A stretch of 64,000 nt of DNA from Onthophagus taurus (Eukaryota; Arthropoda; Insecta; Coleoptera; Scarabaeidae), in assembly GCF_036711975.1 (NCBI RefSeq), contig NC_091966.1, positions 16,251,501 to 16,315,500 of the forward strand, in the 5' to 3' direction. Each line of letters begins with the position of its first letter. The stretch's first letter is position 1. Positions 12,300-23,344 of this stretch are shown in pieces. The position numbers and the translations under genes are program-made. The notes beneath the pieces were generated by a model. That model saw only the letters and a list, made by a program, of their open reading frames with translations. It made no database searches and had not been told where the DNA came from.

Positions 12300-13700
12300 C
12301 CCTTTTTTTGAACAAAACCAGATAAAGCTTTTATGTACCTACACGTTCACCTAAATCATCTACTAAAACTTTACTAAATCCAACCCTTTTTTTATCACTT
12401 TTTTTTTATAAAATGATTTATTAAATTTAAGATTTATATTAAAATGTAATAAAATGAGATTTATTAATTATAAAGGTACTAATTTTTTACTGAAAATATA
12501 TTTGTTAGTCTATTACTAAAAATAAGTGGTGTAAATAACTCAAAAAAGGCAATAATATTTATGTATGTAAAGATTAGATATTATATGTGTTAAATATCGA
12601 TATTAATTGAATCCGAGAATACAACCAAAAAGACAGTAAAGGTGAAGGGTATACAGAAAGAGAATAAAAAGAAAGTGGTGAGATAAAACAATTTTAGAAG
12701 ATCAAGGGGAGCAGAAGACAAAGAGAAGAAAATGTATTATGAATGAAGAAAAACAATCAACATAAAATGCTGTGATCGTTAATTTCGAACAAAAATTAGT
12801 GAGATGGAAGACGTAATATGGAAGTGAGAAGGCAGCGCACAATTTAAATTAATAGAAAGCAGTATAGAAGAAATGAAGCTTCTTACAAATGGAAAGACTT
12901 TTGGTAAGATAACGGTACGTCAAGCAGAGGAAGGAAAGTAAATAAAATAGTGATCAAGATGTTGGTTATAATTGCATTTTGCACAAGGCTGCACAGGGAA
13001 AGATGGGAACGGCGAAAAAGTGCAAGAACGAATCAAAATGCCCAAATTTCCAAGATGTAGAACACAGAGCAAACGTAGAAGATTGCCTGATATACAGAGG
13101 AAATGTAACAATGTACGGAAATGATAACATAGAAAGAATGGAAACAGAGTACATCAAACATTAAGCGGTACAAGAACAAAAGCAAGAGTTAGAGAAGAAA
13201 GAGAAACTAAAATAGGGACAAGACGTAAAACACTTCACGACGGTCACAAAGAAAAAGAAGAAATGAAAAGAATGAAACAAGTGCCCAAAGCTCTCCAGAG
13301 TCTCCTTAACATAGAGGAGATGTTCCTAGAGACAGCGATCCAATAACAAGGGGCTGACATAGCAGATTAACAAGAGACGAACACGATAAAAGTGGACAGA
13401 TTGAAAACAGATAGAGAGGCAAGATACATTTATTCAAATAGTCAACAACTTCATAAGACATAAAATAGGACTGTGGGCAAGAGCTTCCTTGATGTGAATC
13501 TGGGTAAGTTTACCATCTGGTCTCTTTATTTTTTCCTCAAAACAGTCAGATGCCGATTTTGAAGAAATCCATGACGTCCTGGAAAGAAAATTGTTGCTCA
13601 GTTACAATCTGATGGAATCAACGAAAATTTCAGAACGAGGATGATGGACCTAATAAATAACAGAAAAAAATGTGGCAAAGAAAAAATTATAATTAAGAAG
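12300..13700. other. Purine-rich unassigned stretch
   Basis: AT-rich to about 12600, then A/G-rich to 13700 with only short frames. A stretch near 12979-13164 contains a Cys/His pattern (C-P-N-F...D-V-E-H...D-C-L-I-Y), a little like the C-terminal zinc knuckle of LINE proteins, but too weak to call. It may be an old LINE remnant joined to the one that follows. Confidence 0.35.
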
Positions 13701-13719
13701 CACACCCGGTATAACAACC

Positions 13720-15495
13720 TATTCCGAAAAGCCCCTGTGTCATTGACATAACATTTGTATCAGAAGAGGTTTCCAACTCTATACTGGACTGGGTAAATGA
13801 AGGAGAAAATTGAAGTATTGAACTCCCTAACCGTTGCATTAATCAGCCAGTAAAATATAATCAGTAATAGAGCCGAGGACCGTGAATAAATTAGAAATCC
13901 TAAAAAAGAGTTTTATAATCTCCCTAAATAGCCAATCTGGGAGCACAAAGAAAACCAATGTATTTGTAGACCGAAGAAATAACTGAAGCAAGAAGAGAAT
14001 GATTAAGAATGCATAAACAAGTGCAGAAAAGGAAAAGAGAACGAAATAGAAGCAACGTTGTAAGAAAGAATAAAAAATCAAATAACCAGAAGTGAATGGA
14101 TCTTTGTCAGGAATTAGAGCAGGATATCTGGGGTACTGAATACTAAGTTCATCAATTCTTCAATAGAAGAGAATCAACATAACGAATATAGATGCACGAT
14201 GATCCTTTCACCAAGGACGAGATGTTGGATACACTTGAAAAGTTGAAACCCGGGAAGGCTTCCGGAAAATGCAATATCATTAACGAGATTCTTGGAATGA
14301 CTGCCTAAGCCAACGATTTAGAAGGAGGCTCCTCTGCCTTTTGACTACAGTTGGAAAGTTACTTGAAGGTTAATCCCGTATGGAGTCCTTTAAGGCCGGT
14401 AATTATACAGGTGATTCTCAACTTATACGTATAAAGTTGAGGAATTATTCCTCAACACGAAAAATGACACAAAATTTTTAGTAAAGTTTTCTGTTTCCTA
14501 GATATCCGTGATATTTACTTTCAAATCAAGAATACATAGAATATTTTAAAGTACCATCACAGCAAGTTTTTCAAGTTATTTGCGATATTTTCTATACACT
14601 GGCCCGGCCTAAAGTGTTGGCAGATTGTCTCGGCAGCATGTATCCGATTTTACAATATTGCTCAGTATTAACTTCCGTGGCATACACTATGCTTTTTAAG
14701 AGACTCAACATAAAAATCAAGAGTATTGAGGTCGGGCGATCGCGGTTTTCTAACCATTTTACCACCTTCTTTCAGGAAACACATTATCTACATGTCGCCA
14801 ATTATATCGGATATTTAGGAAACTAACAAAGTTATCCTACAATTTTTTTCACCCGTTAGTCATTATTTATCATAAGGAATAAATCCCCAAGTTTATGCGT
14901 ATAGGTTCAGAATCACCCTATATAATATAATAATAATAATAATAATTTGATTTTGATTTCCCTCAATCTGTTTCAGTAAAATTACTTTTTCGGATCCCCT
15001 TGGGTTTTCAGACTTTCTGTTGACGTTAACAAAGCACTATTGTCCGGTAATCTGCGGTGGGTATTTTCCAGGAAATATGCTGCATGTCAAACATGCTTGC
15101 ACCTTAAAGATGCAATTTCAAATGTCCGGCAGACAAAATTTCCTCACCTCAAAATGAGGAATATTATACCCTTACATGTCAATTATTTCCTCTTTAACTA
15201 TCTCAAATCAACTAAGAGATTACTTTGAAAACTAAAACTGGTGAAACGAACTGCTGAGAATACAAAATGACAAAGTAAACTGCAAACCAAAAGCGTAGTA
15301 TTATATAGAGAAAGAGTACAAGTGCAAGATGTGTAAGATATCTGGATGTTATTCTGGACAAAGATCTCAAGATGACAACAGACATAAAAACAATTTCTGA
15401 AAGATTCAGATTCATACTGATGTCTAGAGTTAGTAGAAGAGTCCCTCGTACTGGAAGAAAATAGCGCTATCGTCCACAATCAGCTTTGTGATCCT
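13720..15495 (+). pseudogene. R1-like LINE remnants
   Basis: Broken plus-strand frames include VIDITFVSEEVSNSILDWV at about 13740-13795, which resembles the end of the R1-type endonuclease domain. TRSEWISLCQELEQDIWGTEY-like sequence lies near 14085-14140. FTKDEMLDTLEKLKPGKAS at about 14205-14260 is the conserved lead into the LINE reverse transcriptase. A later piece at about 15330-15450 reads RYLGVILDKDLKM followed by TISERFRFILMSRVSRRV, the post-RT region. Large parts, including the catalytic motif, are missing. The 3' piece is interrupted by the hAT element inserted at 15502. The R1 assignment is tentative. Confidence 0.6.
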
Positions 15496-15501
15496 CTACA
15501 C

Positions 15502-17529
15502 CAGCGTTTCTTAAACTGTGTTCCGCTGAACCCTGGGGTTCCGTGGAAAACAGTCAAGGGTTCCGTGGAAAACAGTCAAGGGTTCCGTGAATCGTACGTG
15601 ATACTTTTTACATAATATCAGCTTCAACGTCTAGCTGTTAAAAAGCTAGTCTTGAAAACAATGGCACCGATACAAATCAAATGGCCCCAAAAGAAAATAA
15701 GCCAGTTATAAGTGCTTCTACAAGTGTTGAATCTAAAATAGTTACTAAAAAACATAGGAGGTATGATAAAAGATTTATGAACAGTAATGCTAATCCGCAG
15801 TGCGTTATATGCAGCAAAGTTCTTCCAAATAGCTCTATGGCTAAGATGCGTCGACATATGGAATCTATTCATGGAAACCTTAAAAAAAATGTTGAATTTT
15901 TCAAGCGAAAGTGTGACGAACTTGTGAAATTAAAAACATTTATGGTTCAAACCACAAAAACGATTAATGAAAAAGCAACTGAGGCTTCTTACTTGGTCAG
16001 TTATCAAATAACTCAACGCAGTGAAGCCTACTCAATTGCGGAAAATCTAATAAAACCTTGCGATATGGAGATGGCAAAATGTTTGTTACATGAAAAATCA
16101 GCAGAAGAAATAGGTAAGACTATCAAATCACACGACAGCTCAGCGCATCAGAAATTTAGCAACCAATATAATGAATGAACTTACTTTTCGCCTGAAATCA
16201 TGCAAATTTGCACTACAAATGGACGAATCTACCGATGTAGCTGGGCTCGGAATATTAATTGTCATCGTTAGGTACCAGCATGAAAACGCAATATCAGAGG
16301 ATCTTCTGTTATGCAAATCTCTACCAACACATACTACTGGACTAGAAATATTTAGACTCTTAAATTCTTTTCTTGAACACAATGTACAGAATCTGTACAG
16401 ATCTATCTATACTACTGATAGAGCAAAAACATAAGTGGCACAATTAATGGGGCTGTACAGCTTATTAAAAATATCGCCAAAAACTGTTCTAGCAGTCACT
16501 GTATGCTTCATAGGCAGGCACTTGCTGCAAAGAAATTATCCCCCAGTTATAAGAAGGCTCTCGATGATGTGGTCCAAATCTCGGCCTCTAAATAATCGTT
16601 TATTCAATATCTCTTCTGTACATACTGAAGTCAGATGGTTGTCACGAGGAAAGATACTAACCGGTTTTGTTTAAACTAAGAGACGAAGTACGTGCTTTTT
16701 TAGAACATAATTTCGAATTGGCTGCCTATTGGCTGATTACTTATTTTTCAATAATCTTAATTTAATACTTCATAGCAAATAGGTAAATGTATTTACTGCT
16801 ACCGAAAAAAATCTTGCTTTCAAGAAAAGATAGAATTTTGGATAATTTGTGTGCGCTCCAATGAATATGATAGCTTCCCAACTATAAAAGACTTTTTGGA
16901 AGATGAGAAGATTGAAATACAGCAGACATTTATTGAAGAAGTTCTTCAACACCTGAAAGATTTGAGTGAAGCTTTTCATAAATATTTTCCGAATTACAGG
17001 TAGATTAAATATCAACAAGAACTGTGGATTAAAAATCCATTCATTATCAATACACGACCTTCAACCATGTCGCCAAAAAAATATGAAACTTTGATTGAAA
17101 TGACGTCTCATTCATCGTTGCAGGAAAAATTTAAATCAATACCGTTAGTGTAATTTTGGTGCAGTTTGAAAGATGAATATCCTCAATTGTCGCAAAAGGG
17201 CGTTTTGGCACTTTTACCTATTACATATATGTGTCAAATACGATTCTCAGCTTATGTGTCGACAAAAAATAAATATCGCAACAAACTTGACAGCAACCTG
17301 ACATGAGAATTCAACTTTCATCCATAAAGCCTAATATTAAGTATATCTGCGGTAATAAAAAGTGCCACTCTTCCTATTAAACGTTATTTTAATAACTTTT
17401 ATATTAATTTTAAAAGTACTTTTTGAAACAAATAAATATTGTTTAAAATAACTCTAATTATTGAATGATAACACGATAAATGTGGTCATTAAAAAGGGTT
17501 CCATTCATCAAAAAGTTTAAGAAACGGTG
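15502..17529 (+). mobile_element. hAT transposon, inactive, with intact ends and target duplication
   Basis: The left end reads CAGCGTTTCTTAAACT (15502) and the right end reads AGTTTAAGAAACGGTG (ending 17529); their complements differ at one position in 16. The 8 bp flanks are CTCTACAC (15494-15501) and CCCTACAC (17530-17537), an 8 bp target duplication with one change, as expected of hAT elements. Just inside the left end a 22 bp unit starting GGGTTCCGTGGAA is repeated about 2.4 times (15536-15588). Total length is 2,028 bp. The transposase inside is broken, so the copy cannot move itself. It sits inside an older LINE remnant. Confidence 0.9.
15681..17310 (+). pseudogene. hAT transposase, ZBED/SCAND3-like, frameshifted
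   Basis: The first frame (15681-16178, 165 codons) starts MAPKENKPVI and has a BED-type zinc finger with C41, C44, H59 and H64, as in ZBED5- and SCAND3-related hAT proteins. It continues after a frame break at 16171 with KFALQMDESTDVAG, the conserved DEST block of the hAT catalytic core, and LLCKSLPTHTTGLEIF. Further shifted pieces include SVHTEVRWLSRGKIL near 16615-16660, another hAT hallmark, and weak C-terminal dimerisation-region sequence to about 17310. At least four frame breaks and several stops are present. The start choice is the first ATG in the BED-finger frame. Confidence 0.88.
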
Positions 17530-17537
17530 CCCTACAC

Positions 17538-18355
17538 TCTTCCCGCTATTCTCCTTGTAGTAGAATGAGACACAAAAGATAGATCAATGTAATTCGAACG
17601 ATTCAACAAATATATACGATCGTGATCACATCCAGTTATTGCACCACCAATGGCGGCATACACGATCGGTGACTTTGTAGAATAGACATACCTAAACCTT
17701 TTGACGTGGGAGATGACAAGGACTAGAAAATAAAGAAATTACAAATATACAGCAACCATGTAAGATGATAGAGACGTCACAGACAAGAAGGTAGAAATTC
17801 CCTGCAGTACTAGTGTACTTATAAAAACATGTCAGGATGGAAAAATAAAGGCTCTTCCACAGACATAATACATCACAACACTAGTTACATAAGACAAGAG
17901 ATTGCTGGTCATAGTTGCTTCGGAAGCTCCCTACAAGAAATAGTTGGTTGAGGGTTTTCGACTGTGCTAGATTTCAGGAGGCGAGGTGGATCTCCTAATG
18001 AGAAACAGCATAACCAAGAACACCGTCAATAAGGCAGCGTGAGCAACACATTATCTCAAAAAAGTTATAGAACCAACATCATTAAAACCTTAATCCAAAA
18101 GGTAATTTTTGATTAGCAAAGTAAATTTGATAGGGAAAGATCATGAATATAGTGAGATAGTACACTAAAAAATTGTATGCTGTGGTAATTAATTCAGCAT
18201 CGAGTTCTTGTAAATATGAAGCTGAAATTTTGTTGAATAATAGTAAGTTATTGATTAAAAGGAAACTCAAAGCCATTATATAACCGCATGATTAACCACA
18301 AAAAGAATAAATAAAAACATTGGGTTTTTGTGTATTTCCAAAAAAAAGAAGCAAA
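17538..18355. other. Gene-free stretch after the hAT element
   Basis: Possibly the right-hand continuation of the LINE split by the hAT element, but I cannot recognise reliable LINE motifs here. A 64-codon frame at 18082-18276 (-) is hydrophobic and AT-driven and is not called. Confidence 0.35.
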
Positions 18356-18359
18356 AATT

Positions 18360-18725
18360 TAACCGTGACACTATGAAATGGGTGAAAATAATCGTACGCT
18401 ATTCGTTTTTGCGTATCCTCTCTTTACGATTCAATGTTGGGGGAGCAATAGTTTCGGGTTTACAGGTGATCCGGAGTATTGTCCCGGATCCGATTAGAAT
18501 TCGCTACGCGATAATGGGCGAAGTCGGTCTGCTCTGAGGACGTAAGGCCGTGACAAATTGGAAACAGCTGCGTGTCGCGTTTGACGCAACGGTGACACCC
18601 CATTTACCGGGGGTCTAATGCTGAAAGTCGTCGCCCCCAAGTCCAAAATGGGGGTCACTTGTCGCTGTGCGAGATTGTTCTACGTATTTACGTCGAGACC
18701 CCTGTCTAATGTTTCTTTGTTACAA
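18360..18725. promoter_or_regulatory. GC-rich unique island, candidate regulatory element or promoter
   Basis: About 360 bp of CpG-containing unique sequence between AT-rich flanks. It contains GGATCCGATTAGA and GGTCTAATGCTG, both with homeodomain-type cores, and a run of G-rich blocks (GGGGGTC). A 69-codon frame runs through it without a recognisable domain. The position about 0.6 kb before the small secreted-protein gene allows either a promoter-proximal role there or an enhancer role for another gene. Confidence 0.3.
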
Positions 18726-19247
18726 AAGCTGGAAATTTGGCGTTAAATTAGATCGGAAATTTAAGGGTGATAATAAATTTTAGCAGGTGTAAATAAATAT
18801 TTACTTTGATTCAAGATTTTGCTTAAACTATAAGAACAATTTTATTAGGAAACTAAAAAGAAAAAAATATAAATAGAATCAGATGTTTACTTGGTGTAAA
18901 TTTAAGGTCAAGATCAACGAATAAAATAACATTAACCATAAATAGAATCATTTCAAAATAATAAAATTTTGTTTTTTTTTAAATTTGTTATTGCTCAAAT
19001 ACGATTAGAATCCTTAATTCTTTGATACTATTATTTCTTGTGTCAATTATAACAACAATCATACGCACCACGTGATTATAAAAATTAGATAATAAGCAAG
19101 CCGATTAATAAAATCCTTCTTCTGAATCATCAACGCATTCATTCTTCTTCAGAGTGTTCGCAATGTATTCGTTCGTTGAAAATGATGCAAACACTTCGCG
19201 TATTTATCGGATATTTTATCAGGTTCGAAATTAAAAAGTTACGCGAA

Positions 19248-19290
19248 TATATATTGGGGCAAACTTCTTTCGTAATTGCACCAGTTAATT
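19248..19290 (+). promoter_or_regulatory. Core promoter of the small secreted-protein gene
   Basis: A TATATATT box at 19248-19255 lies about 35 bp before an initiator-like CCAGTT (19281-19286). The start codon follows about 50 bp downstream. The spacing suits a TATA-dependent arthropod promoter, as is common for secreted effector-type genes. Confidence 0.45.
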
Positions 19291-19334
19291 TTGCAAGTGT
19301 ACTATAAACAAATCTAAATAAGTAATCTCTTAGA

Positions 19335-19800
19335 ATGAATACTTCAACAATTATCGGAATATTAGTGGTTTTACAAATTTTAAACGTGTCGTCGTCACCT
19401 TACATAAGACAAAGTAAGTAATTTTTAATACCATTGAATAAAAATAAATGTAAATTAAAATCGGTTATCGTTTAAAGATTATAGTTCACGTGATTGTCAT
19501 GGGTTAATCTGCCCTGAAAACACATTGAAGTGCGTTAAAAATAGCGTCATTACAGAAAACAAAGATGCGATGAGGTCGCTTATATCTTGTGTAGGTAAAA
19601 GAGGTAAATAAGATTTTATAAATTAATAATAAGATTTATTTATAATTGCTTAATTTTTTTTAGGTGTTGTTTTAATGACAAAAAGTATTTTAGAACCAAA
19701 TGAAAGGAAAGATGGACCAATTCGCTTACATGTTGTTACAACTGTTATAGAAGTTCCTGCTAATATTAATAAAAATTATCATGGAAAAAATTACTATTAA
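19335..19800 (+). CDS. Small secreted cysteine-containing protein, three exons
   Basis: Coding exons are 19335-19413, 19478-19603 and 19664-19800. All introns have GT..AG ends (donors GTAAGTAA and GTAAATAA) and the frame is kept across both joins, giving 113 residues. Residues 1 to about 20 form a signal peptide (MNTSTIIGILVVLQILNVSS, hydrophobic core and small residues at the end). The mature part has C33, C38, C45 and C64, in the arrangement C-H-G-L-I-C-P-x5-C-x18-C, enough for two disulphides. The C-terminal half is a Val/Thr-rich tail ending N-Y-Y. There is a TATA box upstream and AATAAA at 19840. I recall uncharacterised insect secreted proteins with a similar C-x-G-x2-C-P motif but cannot name a function. 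A haemolymph, cuticle-surface or saliva role would be a guess. Confidence 0.8.
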
Positions 19801-19839
19801 TATTTATACGATTTTATTTTACTGTAAATACTTAATCTT

Positions 19840-19845
19840 AATAAA
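19840..19845 (+). terminator. Polyadenylation signal of the secreted-protein gene
   Basis: AATAAA 40 bp after the stop codon, in AT-rich DNA. Consistent with a very short 3' UTR. Confidence 0.5.
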
Positions 19846-20345
19846 ATGTTTAATAAGCTATAAATAAAATTATTGTAATAAGTAATCTAAGCAAAATTAA
19901 AATTAAAAAAATCGTTGTGTCACTAATTCAAAGAACTGACAAGAAGATTATGTACAAAATTAAAGCTTTCTTTTTAGGATGTGATATAAACCTTAATAGA
20001 AATGATTCAATAATATAATAATGAAGTAATCACTTCCTACTTAAACACCATCTTAAACACCATCAAATTAAAGACTTAAAAATATAGTGCAAGAATAGCC
20101 GAAATTTATGAAAGAAAGTGGACCAATTAGAATACTAACCGAGAGAAATTAACGAGAAAATATTGATAGAGTTATTTGATTGAGAAAATTGACTTCGGAT
20201 GGCATCCAATTCTGAAGCTAGCCTCTAAAATTGTCCTTATCGTGCTGAACATCGATAATTTCTTTACGATACGGAAATCAAAGCTAACAACAAAGCAATA
20301 CCCATTAAACTGCTGCCAAATAAATGACGAAGCAAACTGCACTTG

Positions 20346-20667
20346 TACTGGTTATTAAAATATTCTGTATTAAACATAATCTGTCTGCTTTATTTTTTAC
20401 ATGTTTCGCCTGACTTAGTTTTATATATGTCTTTATAACGACAAATAATATAAGATAAGTTATAAAGACATTTTTTGACACGTAGCAAAAAGAACCATAC
20501 CAAAAATGAGAGTCTCTTAAAAATGTACCCGTTATAATTGTGATATTTTAAGTTTTTAATGTTAATTCAAAATTATTATTTAATTATTATTATTATTATT
20601 CCTTTTTCAAATTGTTATAATTTTCGAGACATATTATGTTTAATACAGAATATTTTATTAACCAGTA
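20346..20667. mobile_element. MITE-like element with ~37 bp terminal inverted repeats
   Basis: The left end TACTGGTTATTAAAATATTC (20346) is matched in reverse by GAATATTTTATTAACCAGTA ending at 20667, and the match continues inward over TGTATTAAACATAAT. In the middle is a second palindrome, TGTCTTTATAAC against GTTATAAAGACA (20428-20472). There is no coding capacity. The superfamily is not clear. Confidence 0.7.
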
Positions 20668-21185
20668 AATGCAATTTTTTACAATTTTCATTCTTAACAT
20701 TTTAATTGAAAACTGGTTAAAATGAACTTCAATATTAATTACAACACCAGGGATGAAGCCCTAGTAAACCAAAATGTCGCGAAAAACCTTCTCTATCATT
20801 GCTGAGACTTTTAAAGCGATTAGTAATGGGGCACCCAATTCTTGTAAAGTAAAATCCCAAAAACCTATAAAGTGGTTAATTAAATATCATCAAAGCTAAA
20901 GATATGTTGATTGCTTGAAAAGCTTTGCTATACAAACAACACTTGAAATGAGACGCGAATTTAAGAAAATATTTATAACCCAGTCTATTTTAATCGCTGA
21001 TTGAGTTTTGGACCATTACTAGTTAAATGAATGACCTAAGGCTTTAGCCGATGTTTGAACACAAATTATAGGTTTCTGTGTAATCAGTCTCGTATCATCC
21101 CTTTAGGATCATCTATCAAATTGCTAAGTGAAAATAAAAGTTTTTCATTCTAATTCACATTTTCCATTTTAATTAAATCTGAGGA
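20668..21185. other. Unassigned AT-rich stretch
   Basis: No gene or clear repeat. It may hold very degraded copies of the repeat that becomes visible from 21190. Confidence 0.35.
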
Positions 21186-21189
21186 TTAA

Positions 21190-21665
21190 TCGTGAAAAAC
21201 CTACATTATCTGTTCTGAGTTGAGCTGAAGCGATGAAATTTGTGTTAACAAGTTTTGGATAAATATGGCAACAATAACAATATCTTACCCACAAGCGACC
21301 TCGGTTTAATCGAATAAAATCGCTGAAGTTTGTGTTAATAAGTTAAATAAGAATATGTAAGTAATATGGCCTCGACTTAATAGAGTGAAATCATATATTT
21401 TGCACTTTAATTATAATAAGTCGAGGTGGCTTGCGATGGAAACATAGTAATGTGTTGATCAGTTTCGGATTGATATGATATTAATTGTATCGGCCACAAG
21501 CGACCTTGACTTAATCGAAAATACTTTTCTACATTTTCTCTTCTGAGTTCAGCCAAGATCGTTTGGGGCCGAGACGCTACCGTGTATGTTTGTCAGTTTA
21601 GAATGAATATGATATACCCATACATTCCTCACTCTAATTAAAGCCAAGGTCGTTCTACAATGAAT
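21190..21665. repeat. Degenerate repeats with CCACAAGCGACCTCG motif
   Basis: Variants of CCACAAGCGACCTCG followed by a TTAATCGAA-like tail occur at 21289-21313 and 21494-21519 on +. A related GGCCTCGACTTAAT is near 21367 and a reverse copy is at about 21419-21437. The same motif, with the leader AATTGTATCG, recurs at 37101-38046. No coding frame. It lies directly upstream of a Penelope-like element at both its AT-rich settings or near one, so it may be a PLE-associated repeat. Confidence 0.5.
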
Positions 21666-21719
21666 ACAATACTAGTAATATAGAGAAAAATATTCAGAAA
21701 CAATTTAAATAAATCTAAA

Positions 21720-23330
21720 TAGACATTATGAATAAAAACGAATACATAGAAAAAACCCAAAATTTTTTTAAAGAAACAATATTACTTCAATTAATTACAA
21801 CCCGACTATAAAAGTTTACACCAAACTAAAGAAACTTGTTAAAGAATGTAACTTGTCTAAATTAAACATCAAGAGTTATAACTCAATACTCATGATCCTT
21901 TAGCACCTACTTTAAAAAGTCTTATTAAATTACACAAACCCGATAAAAGCTTAACACCTATAATTAGCAATAAATACAGATATAACAGTTATTATATCAC
22001 AATTTTAAAAATCAATTCACATATTGCATTAAAAATTCAATAGATGTAATAAACACAAAAATTGAAAAAAATATACACTTATCTTCTTTGATATCAAAAA
22101 CCTATAAACAAATGTATCAGCCTCTAAGACCATCGCCATAATAGAAAAATTCTTAGCTACTAATAAATTTAAACTAAACTTACAACTAACTGAAATATAT
22201 AGTTTCCTAAACATTTTAAAACATATTTGCGATCAAATTTTTTTTCATATTTAATAATAAATTTTACAATATGACTGATCGACTCCCAATGGGTTCAAAA
22301 AACTTTTTTTAGATAAATATAGCCCTTTCACTAAAGACATAACATTGTATTTTTCGATATGTGGACGATATCGTTATAATTTATAACGGTAATCCCGTTA
22401 AATTTCATGCCTTAAATAATATCTTTAATAACATTTGCAACCTAAAATTCACTACTGAACTCGAGAATAAAAATAAAATTAACTTTTTAAACATAACGAT
22501 TCATAAAAATTCTAGAAATAATTCACTTAACTTTAACATCTTTAGAAAAGATACAACAACCGACTGCATTATCCCCAAGAAATCTTTTCATTGTCAACAA
22601 TTCTTATTCAATCGCTTAATCAATACATCCTTAGACAAAAATTCCTTTAATACTGACTTAAAGAAGATCATAAAGATAGGTTTAGAATTAGATAATGGAT
22701 ATAACTTCTCAGAAATACTGAACATATACTACAAAATACATAGAAATAATGTAAATAACGTCATATTTCCCAGATTCTACGTGAAGAAACAATATATATA
22801 TAACATTGCCTTATCATCCTAATCTGGAAAATAATTTTAAATATAAAAAAAATAATATAACGCCCCCTTTTAAATCCAATAACAACATATGACACTCGTT
22901 AATTAATAACAAACACAAATTTTAATATTGGGAGAAAAGCGGTGTATACATAAGATTCAGTGTGATGATTGTGACATGTTTTATATATAGGCCAAACAGG
23001 CAGAAATCTAAAAACAAGTTATAAAGAGGATATACTTCAAAAACTAATTCAGGGTTTTTTAGGCACATTACGGAAAACAACCATAAAACTAACTAATAAA
23101 ATAACTTCTACTTGCTTTATTTAAATATACAGTCGGACATGTTTCGGGAATTAAGATGCATAAACCTGACATACCTATCAGACTTGTTTCAATCAGACAT
23201 ACTTGTTTTAATTCATCACCAACAACAAAGATAGGCGAATTTTTAATGACAATTTTTAAGAAAATAGATTTTAAACCTACATATTCAATTCTTTTAGCTT
23301 CATAAATAAAACTAAAACACTTAATTACAA
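21720..23330 (+). pseudogene. Penelope-like retroelement A (RT and GIY-YIG)
   Basis: Broken frames from 21840 give the N-terminal RT region (SLIKLHKPDKSLTPIISNKY, then DRLPMGS at about 22276-22296). The best frame runs 22361-22822. It starts inside the RT active site YVDD (22358-22369, followed by IVIIYNG), then INFLNITIHKN and IFRKDTTTDCIIPKKSFH, the Penelope-type thumb signature. After more damage, KIQCDDCDMFYI and GQTGRNLKTSYKED (about 22953-23030) show the GIY-YIG endonuclease typical of Penelope-like elements. Frameshifts in nearly every section make it inactive. Termini were not defined. Confidence 0.85.
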
Positions 23331-23344
23331 AAATAAAATTTTAG

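Noticed and set aside
12979..13164. Cys/His pattern as a zinc-finger gene
   Set aside because: Only one weak pattern in a purine-rich stretch; more likely LINE debris or chance.
15536..15588. Tandem GGGTTCCGTGGAA units as a CRISPR-like array
   Set aside because: Direct tandem copies without spacers, placed at the end of a hAT element in an animal genome.
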